This document shows positions 51,207 to 57,817 of a stretch of DNA of 64,000 bases, piece after piece; positions within the stretch are counted from its first letter, which is position 1, and every line of letters begins with the position of its first letter. The stretch is from positions 1-64,000 of the forward strand of contig JAFZBK010000061.1 in NCBI GenBank assembly GCA_017561825.1, read 5' to 3'. Both the position numbers and the translations under genes were made by a program. Source of the DNA: Prevotella sp. GTDB taxonomy: Bacteria; Bacteroidota; Bacteroidia; Bacteroidales; Bacteroidaceae. The notes under the pieces are model-generated. The model was not told the origin of the DNA. It made no database searches and saw only the letters and a program-made list of their open reading frames with translations.

Positions 51207-53219
51207 ATGGCACCAAGAATGGGAATGGGTCCCGGCGGACGGGGCGGACCAGGAGGAAGGAACATGGGTATCGCCAAGATGCCTAAAGGCGGGATGAAGA
51301 TCATCATGCGCCTGATCCGCTATGTGGCAGTGAACTACAAATGGTCGCTGCTGGCAGTCCTCGTGTGCATCCTGATCACCTCTGCCACCACCCTCACCTC
51401 TACCCTCTTCACCCGAACGCTCATCGATGACTATATCCTGCCGCTTACACAGGTGGAGCATCCCGACTTCACCCCGTTGGCACATGCCTTGATGAAACTT
51501 GCTGCCGTGCTCATCGTGGGTGCTCTGTGTGCTTATATACACAGCAGACTGATGATCAATGTGAGTCAGGGAACACTCAAACGACTGCGCATCGACGTGT
51601 TCAGTCATATGCAGCAGCTGCCCATCAAGTACTTCGACACCCATGCCCACGGCAACACCATGTCGGTATATACCAACGATATAGACACACTCCGACAGAT
51701 GATCAGTTCGATGCCGAACCTCTTCTCATCGCTCGTCACCATCATCCTCACCCTCACGAGCATGATCGTGCTGAGTCTGCCACTCACCATCCTCACCATC
51801 CTCATGTCGATGATCATGGTCTATACCACGAGGAAGTTGGGAAGTCGTTCCTCGAAGTTCTTCTATGCACAGCAGACCAACCTCGGTAACATGAACGGCT
51901 TTGTGGAGGAGATGCTTACTGGACAGAAGGTAGTGAAGATCTTCTGTCATGAAGATGAGGCCATCGACCAGTTCCAACAGTTGAACGAGAACCTGCGAAG
52001 CAGTACCTATAACGCCAACCGCGTGGCCAACATCGTGATGCCAGTCAACGGTAACCTGTCGAACCTTATCTATGTGATGACGGCCATCTTCGGTGCCATG
52101 CTTGCCTTGCGTTACACAGCCAATGCCACCCCACTCGCTTCACAGCTCTCTCCCCTTGCCTCCCAGTATATGCCACTCAGTTCCGCCCTCACCGTAGGAA
52201 CGCTCGTCAGCTTCCTCACGCTGATCAAGAACTTCACCCGTCCTATATCCGAGGTGTCGAACCAGATCAACTCCATCATCAATGCCGTGGCCGGCGCCAT
52301 CCGTGTGTTCGATGTGCTGGATGCGGAACCCGAGAAAGAGGAGAATGCTGATGTCACATTGGTGAATGCCCAGGAGCAAAATGATGGTACACTCACGGAA
52401 GCCAAGGAACAGACCGGTATCTGGGCCTGGAAGACAAGCAAGGGTGAATTGGTGCGCCAGCGTGGCGAGGTGGACTTCTTCGGTGTTGACTTCAGTTATC
52501 CCGTTATTCAGGAAGATGGAAAGGAAGGTCTGGGACGACAGGTGCTCTTTGATATTGAGATGGATACCGATGCAGGACAGAAGATTGCGTTGGTTGGTGG
52601 AACAGGTGCAGGTAAGACTACCATCACCAACCTCATCAACCGCTTCTATGATATCCAGGACGGAAAGATCTTGTACGACGGTATCAATATCAGCAAGATC
52701 GGCAGGAAGGAACTGCGCCGCTCGTTGGGTATGGTACTTCAGGAGACGCACCTGTTTACAGGAACAGTGATGGAGAATATCCGTTACGGTAGGTTGGACG
52801 CTACCGACGAGGAGTGTATAGCTGCCGCTAAGTTGGTACATGCAGATGACTTCATCTGTCGTTTACCCCAAGGCTACCAGACACCCTTGTTAGGCGACGG
52901 CGGTAACCTCTCTCAAGGTGAGCGTCAGCTCATCGCCATTGCCCGTGCAGCCGTTGCCAATCCGCCAGCCCTGATTCTCGACGAGGCTACCAGTAGTATT
53001 GATACCCGTACCGAACAACTTGTTCAGCAGGGTATGGACTCCTTGATGCAGGAAAGGACAACCTTTGTCATTGCCCACCGTCTGAGTACGATTCGCAATG
53101 CCGACTGGATCATGGTGATGGATCATGGAAGGATTATCGAGCGGGGTAACCACGAACAGTTACTTGCCATGAAGGGCAAGTACTATCAGCTCTATACAGG
53201 TAACCAGATTACAGCATAA
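51207..53219 (+). CDS. heterodimeric ABC exporter, catalytic subunit
   Basis: This 670-residue half-transporter has an unusual Gly/Met/Arg-rich N-terminus (MAPRMGMGPGGRGGPGGR), six membrane helices and an ABC domain with Walker A (GGTGAGKTT), a consensus Walker B Glu (LILDEATSSID) and switch His (VIAHRLSTI); its signature is LSQGER. With the degenerate subunit upstream it should form a two-subunit exporter with one catalytic site. A stretch of about 60 residues (residues 385-435) lies between membrane and ATPase domains. It overlaps the convergent AlaX gene by 11 nt. Confidence 0.92.
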   Translation: MAPRMGMGPGGRGGPGGRNMGIAKMPKGGMKIIMRLIRYVAVNYKWSLLAVLVCILITSATTLTSTLFTRTLIDDYILPLTQVEHPDFTPLAHALMKLAAVLIVGALCAYIHSRLMINVSQGTLKRLRIDVFSHMQQLPIKYFDTHAHGNTMSVYTNDIDTLRQMISSMPNLFSSLVTIILTLTSMIVLSLPLTILTILMSMIMVYTTRKLGSRSSKFFYAQQTNLGNMNGFVEEMLTGQKVVKIFCHEDEAIDQFQQLNENLRSSTYNANRVANIVMPVNGNLSNLIYVMTAIFGAMLALRYTANATPLASQLSPLASQYMPLSSALTVGTLVSFLTLIKNFTRPISEVSNQINSIINAVAGAIRVFDVLDAEPEKEENADVTLVNAQEQNDGTLTEAKEQTGIWAWKTSKGELVRQRGEVDFFGVDFSYPVIQEDGKEGLGRQVLFDIEMDTDAGQKIALVGGTGAGKTTITNLINRFYDIQDGKILYDGINISKIGRKELRRSLGMVLQETHLFTGTVMENIRYGRLDATDEECIAAAKLVHADDFICRLPQGYQTPLLGDGGNLSQGERQLIAIARAAVANPPALILDEATSSIDTRTEQLVQQGMDSLMQERTTFVIAHRLSTIRNADWIMVMDHGRIIERGNHEQLLAMKGKYYQLYTGNQITA

Positions 53220-53712
53220 TCTTAAAACGGATACGGAAACTGCGTGATGCCTCGTCCCAATTGGTGCCGAGCATCTCGAAGCGACCGATCTGCGCTGTGG
53301 AACGAACATGCTTGCCGATACAAGGACACACATCGTAATCACCGATGCGTACCAGACGGATGGTCTCACTGGCATTCTCAGGCAGACGTTCCAACGACAG
53401 CAGGGATTCGGGTGATCCCTCTTCAGCATCCATGATGATTCCGTCTAGTTCAGCTCGTGTCACATACTGGAATGTGACAGGCATATCCTCCTCGATGAGC
53501 TCGTTCATCTGTCGTTCAATCTCACGCTCCACCTTCTTGTCAGGCTTCCGTTCCAGGATATAGCTGATCTTGCTCTTCTTGCGTTCGATATGAGCATTCC
53601 TTGAACGTTCGCACCCGAACATTCTTACCATCAGCTGATTGAGCAGATGTTCCGCAGTATGCGCAGGGGGAAACTCCTCTTTGTTGTGTTCGTTTAATAG
53701 ATAATCTTCCAT
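53209..53712 (-). CDS. AlaX-type trans-editing protein (alanyl-tRNA editing domain)
   Basis: This 167-residue protein is a free-standing second additional domain of alanyl/threonyl-tRNA synthetases. The zinc ligands are all present: HTAEH near residue 24 and CPCIGKH near residue 136. Such proteins hydrolyse serine or glycine wrongly attached to tRNA-Ala. The start at 53712 (MEDYLLNEHN) is preferred to an ATG ten codons earlier that would overlap the promoter boxes. It overlaps the end of the convergent ABC gene by 11 nt. Ser-tRNA-Ala as target is inference from the family. Confidence 0.85.
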   Translation of the reverse strand: MEDYLLNEHNKEEFPPAHTAEHLLNQLMVRMFGCERSRNAHIERKKSKISYILERKPDKKVEREIERQMNELIEEDMPVTFQYVTRAELDGIIMDAEEGSPESLLSLERLPENASETIRLVRIGDYDVCPCIGKHVRSTAQIGRFEMLGTNWDEASRSFRIRFKIML

Positions 53713-53731
53713 GATTTTTGAAATCTGGGCA

Positions 53732-53747
53732 CAAAAATACAAATATA
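53732..53747 (-). promoter_or_regulatory. tandem -7 boxes before the AlaX gene
   Basis: On the minus strand two overlapping-phase boxes, TATATTTG (53740-53747) and TATTTTTG (53732-53739), both match TAnnTTTG. The AlaX ATG is 20 nt downstream. No well-spaced -33 TTTG was found. Confidence 0.5.
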
Positions 53748-53821
53748 ATCCAAATAAAACAAGTATTTTGCAACTTTTCGTTAACCATACCCGTCAAACA
53801 AGAAACAAATTGAAAAAGAAT

Positions 53822-54496
53822 ATGAAAAAGGTTTTGTTTATGATTGCCTGCGTAATGGCACTGACAGCATGTCAAATGGATTTGAACAACTGGGGCTCTA
53901 AAACACTTAAAGCCAGTAAGAACATTGTTACCAAGGAGTATCATCTTACTCCGTTTGAAGAGGTGGAACTGAGTTGTGTGGGTGCTGTGGAGCTGATACA
54001 GAGCGAAACTAAAGACGGTGTGGTTGAGCTGACCGCACCCGACAACTACATCGATTTGTATAAGTTTACGAGCGACGGTAAGAAGCTAGATATCGACTAT
54101 GCCAAGAGGGGTGTAAACATCCATAACAAGTACGTAAAGATCAAGGTATATACCACTGACCTGATCAAGTTAGAAAACAGCGGTGCTGCAACGATAAAAA
54201 TGGACAGTCTGGATACTGACCGGATTGAGATCGAGAACAGCGGCGTAGGCGACATCAAGATTGGTGGAATAGCCGACGAGGCCGAACTGATCTGCAGCGG
54301 TGTGGGTAGCATCCACGCCGGTCAGCTGAAAGCATTGAAAGTAAAAGCAGAAGTATCGGGCGTTGGCAGTATTGAATGCTACGCATCAGAAGAGATTGAA
54401 GGTGGTGTATCAGGTGTAGGATCACTGAAATACGGTGGACATCCCAAACAGAAGAAAACGAGTCGAAGTGGAATCGGAAGCATCTCCGAGAAATAA
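53822..54496 (+). CDS. DUF2807 (GIN-domain) lipoprotein
   Basis: This 224-residue lipoprotein has the lipobox LTAC (Cys at residue 17) and a DUF2807 'head GIN' domain made of repeated short beta-turns (SGAATIKM, SGVGDIKIG, SGVGSIHAG, SGVGSIECY, SGVGSLKYGG), as expected of a right-handed beta-helix. It is probably displayed at the outer membrane; the family is often called putative autotransporter adhesin, but its function is unproved. The ATG at 53822 opens a clear lipoprotein signal; frame further upstream runs into the AlaX promoter region. A strong bidirectional terminator follows. Confidence 0.85.
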   Translation: MKKVLFMIACVMALTACQMDLNNWGSKTLKASKNIVTKEYHLTPFEEVELSCVGAVELIQSETKDGVVELTAPDNYIDLYKFTSDGKKLDIDYAKRGVNIHNKYVKIKVYTTDLIKLENSGAATIKMDSLDTDRIEIENSGVGDIKIGGIADEAELICSGVGSIHAGQLKALKVKAEVSGVGSIECYASEEIEGGVSGVGSLKYGGHPKQKKTSRSGIGSISEK

Positions 54497-54513
54497 AACA
54501 ATCATCAAACAAC

Positions 54514-54542
54514 AAGGGCGATCACAACGATCGCCCTTTTCT
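54514..54542. terminator. bidirectional terminator between convergent genes
   Basis: AAGGGCGATC, loop ACAAC, GATCGCCCTT is a perfect 10-bp stem followed by TTTTC on the plus strand. It separates the DUF2807 gene from the convergent amylase gene. Confidence 0.85.
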
Positions 54543-56317
54543 TATGCTTTGAACTTCAGTACGACAGCTCCAAGCGGTGGGAGCTGCAGACTAACAGCTT
54601 CATCACGTCTCAGCACGATTCTCTTTTTCTTACCCGTGAGCAAATCGGTAGCGATGGCGTTCTTCTCCTTGATCTGCAGATAATCGAATGCATGGGCAGG
54701 AATCGTCACATCCATGTCAGCAGATTGTTCATCGAAGTTCGCCACAACCAGCAGCACCTCGGAGTCAGCCTTACGCAAGAAAGCATACTGTCGTTGATAC
54801 TGCTGATTCACATACATCAGATCGAACGACTCACCTTCGGCAACGCTCTTCTCTGAGCGTGCGATGTTCAGCACCTTGTCATACATCGCCTTCAATGCCT
54901 TCTCCTCCTTCGTGAGCTTCCGTTGCTCAGCCCTAGTCAACGTATCCACGCTCCAATAGTCGAAGATCGTGGTCCGTCCATCTTTACCGCTGAACCCCTC
55001 TTCATCCATACCCCGTTCGCCATATTCCTGTCCTGCATAGAGCATGAACGGATTCTTCTGCAGGAGTGCGCTGACAATCAAACCAGGGATTCCCTTCTCA
55101 GCCTTGCCTGCAAAGAAATCACTGGCGATGCGCTGCTCATCATGGTTCTCCAGGAAATACAGCATGTGGTCACGGATATCATCTGTTGCCTGCCACTGAG
55201 AGGTAATATCTGTCGTACGCCGTCTTCCGCAGATCACGTCACGGATACAGTCGTACATCCCCACCTTGTCATACAGGTAGTCGAAGCCCGCACCGATATA
55301 GGTACGGTACTGGTTCGGATCATATACCTCACCGATAAAAAGACAGTCGGGATACTGGAACTTCACCTTGTCGGTTGCCCAGGTCCAGAAAGCTGCCGGC
55401 ACCATCTCGGCCATGTCGCAGCGGAATCCGTCTATCCCCTTCCCTGCCCAGAAGAGCAAGATATCCGTCATCTTCCCCCAGGTGTTGGGAATAGGATTGA
55501 AATGCTCCGACCGTCCTCCAGCATCACAATAGTCAATGCCATAGTTCAGCTTCACCGTCTCGTACCAGTCGTTGGGTGAAGGACGGTTAGAGAACTGGTC
55601 GTTTCCTGTAGCCCTTGCGGGAGTTTCTGTGTATCTTTGAACTTTTAACTTTGAACTTTGAACTTTATGATTAGATTTTGCTTCTGACACAGACTTATCT
55701 TCTGAAATGTCTATGTTTTCTGATTGCATATCATAAAGTTCAAAGTTCAAAGTTCCAAGTTCAATGTCTGAAAGATCCAGCGGCTGGTTCCAGCAGTAGT
55801 AGAAGTTATTCTTGATAGAGAAATGCATGTTGATATCATCCCCCTCGCCCAGGTCTTTCACCCCTTCGGGCTTGCAGATACTCTTGTATTCACGTGCCAC
55901 ATGGTTCGGCACAAAGTCGATGATTACTTTCATGCCGGCCTGATGCACCCGTTCAACAAGTGCCTCGAACTCTTTCATGCGTTCCGACACATTCACGGCA
56001 AGATCCGGGTCGATGTCGTAGTAGTCAGCGATGGCATAAGGAGAACCCGCCTTTCCCTTCACCACTTCAGGGTGCTGAACGGGAATGCCATAGGCGGAAT
56101 AGTCGGTCTGGGTGGCATGACGGATCACACCTGTGAACCAGATGTGGGTGATGCCGGATTCTTTGATGCGCCTTAACGTGGCAACATCAAAATCGTTCAT
56201 CTTCCCACATCCGTTCTCCTCAAGAGATCCATGAGGGATTCGTCTTGTATTACGGTTGCCAAAAAGGCGAGGCAAAACCTGATAGACAATTATCTTTGAA
56301 CATTGAACTTTGAACAT
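54542..56317 (-). CDS. GH13-family alpha-amylase-like protein with a repeat-derived insertion
   Basis: This 591-residue glycosidase has no signal peptide, so it likely acts on alpha-glucans in the cytoplasm. GH13 motifs are complete: VIIDFVPNHV, GIDGFRCDMAEM (nucleophile Asp), CLFIGEVYD (acid/base Glu) and FLENHDEQR (third Asp). Two parts come from repeats. The first codons, MFKVQCSK, are read from a heptamer array, in place of the plain MKKIIIYQVLPRLFGN-like start expected. Between NQPLDLSDIE and the resumed DWYETVKLNYGIDYCD there is an insertion, including LNFELYDMQSE and SNHKVQSSKLKVQ, which is read from two heptamer arrays around an 80-bp inverted-repeat element. The frame is kept, so the protein may still be active. 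Confidence 0.85.
   Translation of the reverse strand: MFKVQCSKIIVYQVLPRLFGNRNTRRIPHGSLEENGCGKMNDFDVATLRRIKESGITHIWFTGVIRHATQTDYSAYGIPVQHPEVVKGKAGSPYAIADYYDIDPDLAVNVSERMKEFEALVERVHQAGMKVIIDFVPNHVAREYKSICKPEGVKDLGEGDDINMHFSIKNNFYYCWNQPLDLSDIELGTLNFELYDMQSENIDISEDKSVSEAKSNHKVQSSKLKVQRYTETPARATGNDQFSNRPSPNDWYETVKLNYGIDYCDAGGRSEHFNPIPNTWGKMTDILLFWAGKGIDGFRCDMAEMVPAAFWTWATDKVKFQYPDCLFIGEVYDPNQYRTYIGAGFDYLYDKVGMYDCIRDVICGRRRTTDITSQWQATDDIRDHMLYFLENHDEQRIASDFFAGKAEKGIPGLIVSALLQKNPFMLYAGQEYGERGMDEEGFSGKDGRTTIFDYWSVDTLTRAEQRKLTKEEKALKAMYDKVLNIARSEKSVAEGESFDLMYVNQQYQRQYAFLRKADSEVLLVVANFDEQSADMDVTIPAHAFDYLQIKEKNAIATDLLTGKKKRIVLRRDEAVSLQLPPLGAVVLKFKA
55635..55669 (-). repeat. heptamer array inside the amylase gene, left
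   Basis: Plus-strand units CTTTGAA, CTTTTAA, CTTTGAA, CTTTGAA, CTTTATG are read in frame on the minus strand as KVQSSKLKVQ-type residues. The last unit merges into the inverted-repeat end AACTTTATGAT. Confidence 0.85.
55661..55740 (-). repeat. 80-bp inverted-repeat element inside the amylase gene
   Basis: The ends AACTTTATGAT (55661-55671) and ATCATAAAGTT (55730-55740) are perfect 11-bp inverted repeats. The first 17 bases and last 15 bases equal the ends of the 390-bp element that holds the four-helix-bundle gene 0.6 kb away; the 48-nt centre is unrelated. Confidence 0.8.
55738..55765 (-). repeat. heptamer array inside the amylase gene, right
   Basis: Plus-strand units GTTCAAA, GTTCAAA, GTTCCAA, GTTCAAT continue from the right inverted-repeat end and encode the ELGTLNFEL part of the protein on the minus strand. 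Confidence 0.85.
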
Positions 56318-56328
56318 TGAACTTTATG
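56294..56328 (-). repeat. heptamer array between the four-helix gene and the amylase gene
   Basis: Plus-strand units CTTTGAA, CATTGAA, CTTTGAA, CATTGAA, CTTTATG. On the minus strand they provide the amylase start codon and its first eight codons. Confidence 0.85.
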
Positions 56329-56709
56329 ATTAGATTCAATTCTTTGTCGCTTTAACAATCTTCGTTAGTACAGCAATGATTTTGTTGCAGTCATCCATGA
56401 TAGACTCAAACGTTTCATCATTCAAGAACCTCGTTTCATGCAACAAATCAAGCCAATAACCAGTTTCAGTTGCTTCTTTCAAAGCAATATTCATTTTCGT
56501 TGTAAAGTCAGGCCTACTTTGGGCATTCTTTCCTTCGAACACGTTTGCTCCGATACTTGTTCCAGAACGAAAGACCTGTTTCGACATAATGAATTCGCCT
56601 TTCTCCTCCCTCAGATACTTATACATGTTTACTATCCGAATGGCAAAGGAACGAGCAATTACATAAACATCGTTCTCAACTTCCTTTCTCTGAAGCATAT
56701 CATAAAGTT
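56320..56709 (-). mobile_element. 390-bp inverted-repeat segment containing the four-helix-bundle gene
   Basis: AACTTTATGAT (56320-56330) and ATCATAAAGTT (56699-56709) bound a segment that is almost entirely the four-helix-bundle gene. Each end runs into or next to repeats (heptamer array on one side, 70-nt hairpin element on the other). No transposase is present, so movement would need help from elsewhere. Confidence 0.55.
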
Positions 56710-56713
56710 TCAT
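56336..56713 (-). CDS. four-helix-bundle protein (23S rRNA intervening-sequence/S23 family)
   Basis: This 125-residue protein has the family pattern: helix 1 with VYVIARSFAIRIVNMYKYL, then FIMSKQVFRSGTSIGANVFEGKNAQSR at the helix 2 turn, ALKEATETGYWLDLLHETRFL, and a last helix. Relatives are encoded in intervening sequences of 23S rRNA genes or, as Avd, in diversity-generating retroelements; the biochemical role of lone copies like this is unknown. Codons two to five (KLYD) are the inverted-repeat end itself. It lies on the minus strand between fabD and the amylase gene, 88 nt after fabD. Confidence 0.85.
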   Translation of the reverse strand: MKLYDMLQRKEVENDVYVIARSFAIRIVNMYKYLREEKGEFIMSKQVFRSGTSIGANVFEGKNAQSRPDFTTKMNIALKEATETGYWLDLLHETRFLNDETFESIMDDCNKIIAVLTKIVKATKN

Positions 56714-56774
56714 TGACTTTTGTCACGACTCTGCCAATCATGTGAACATGTTGGCTCTCGCTACTCCAAAAGTT
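56713..56774 (-). repeat. 70-nt hairpin repeat element, copy 3
   Basis: On the minus strand this copy begins in GAACTTTTGGAGTAGCGAG and ends at GACAAAAGTCAA, touching the four-helix start codon. Its hairpin arms are ATGT and ACAT with outer GCCAA/TTGGC; both arms changed relative to copies 1 and 2 yet still pair. Confidence 0.8.
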
Positions 56775-56806
56775 CAAAGTTCAATGATCAAAGTTCAATG
56801 TTTAAA
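56772..56806 (-). repeat. heptamer array at the fabD end
   Basis: Plus-strand units GTTCAAA, GTTCAAT, GATCAAA, GTTCAAT, GTTTAAA cover the fabD stop codon and join hairpin element copy 3. Confidence 0.8.
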
Positions 56807-57686
56807 TGCCGTGAACGGAAACTTCTTTGTTGATCTTGGCGATCATGCCCTGCAGAGCCTTGCCAGGACCGCATTCTGTGAAGTCATCAGCACCATCAGC
56901 GATCATGTTCTGCACACACTGTGTCCAACGTACCGGACTGGTCAGCTGGGCAATCAGGTTCGCCTTGATCTCTACAGCATCTGTATGCGGCTTACCGTCA
57001 ACATTCTGATATACAGGACAGTTCGGGTTCTTTACTTCAGTCTTCTCGATGGCGGCCTGCAGCTCATCCTTGGCAGGCTGCATCAGCGGTGAATGGAAAG
57101 CGCCACCCACCTTCAGTGGCAGCGCACGCTTAGCACCAGCTTCCTTCATCTTCTCGCAAGCCTCGTTGATGGCCTCGATGTTTCCGCTGATTACCAGCTG
57201 TCCTGGGTTGTTATAGTTAGCGGGAATCACCACATATCCTTCCTTGTTGATCCCTGCGCAGATCTCTTCCACTTTCTCGTCAGGCAGTCCGATAATGGCA
57301 GCCATGGTTGACGGTGCGGCCTCACAGGCTTTCTGCATCGCCATGGCACGGGCATATACCAACTTCAAACCATCCTCAAAACTCAGTGCCCCGGCAGCGA
57401 CCAATGCAGAGAACTCACCCAGAGAGTGACCGGCAGTCATCTCAGGCTTGAAATCCTCGCCCATGCAGAAGGCTGAGATCACGCTATGCAGGAACACAGC
57501 AGGCTGTGTCACCTTGGTCTGACGTAAATCCTCATCCGTGCCTTCGAACATGATGTCCGTGATTCTGTAGCCCAGAATCTCATTGGCCTTTTCAAAAAGT
57601 TCCTTCGCTTTTGGGTTGTTGTCATACAGATCCTTACCCATTCCTACGAACTGTGCTCCCTGTCCGGGAAATACAAATGCTTTCAT
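56802..57686 (-). CDS. fabD: malonyl-CoA-acyl carrier protein transacylase
   Basis: FabD transfers malonyl groups from CoA to acyl carrier protein, supplying fatty-acid elongation. The 294-residue product starts MKAFVFPGQGAQFVGMGKDL, has the nucleophile Ser in AGHSLGEFSAL (near residue 92), the conserved Arg in VYARAMAMQ and the catalytic His in GGAFHSPLM (near residue 200), then TECGPGKALQGM. It is cytoplasmic. Upstream on the minus strand GACCTTTG (57729-57736) is one base off the -7 consensus. No other fatty-acid gene is adjacent. Confidence 0.95.
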   Translation of the reverse strand: MKAFVFPGQGAQFVGMGKDLYDNNPKAKELFEKANEILGYRITDIMFEGTDEDLRQTKVTQPAVFLHSVISAFCMGEDFKPEMTAGHSLGEFSALVAAGALSFEDGLKLVYARAMAMQKACEAAPSTMAAIIGLPDEKVEEICAGINKEGYVVIPANYNNPGQLVISGNIEAINEACEKMKEAGAKRALPLKVGGAFHSPLMQPAKDELQAAIEKTEVKNPNCPVYQNVDGKPHTDAVEIKANLIAQLTSPVRWTQCVQNMIADGADDFTECGPGKALQGMIAKINKEVSVHGI

Positions 57687-57817
57687 CTTTTTACTGTTTT
57701 AATACCTATATTTTAATATAAAGTGGTGCAAAGGTCTTTCCATTCCTCTGCACCTTCTTGTTTGCAAACATACACTATTCGTCTTTGCCAAACATATCAT
57801 TAGAAACGATCAGCAGA

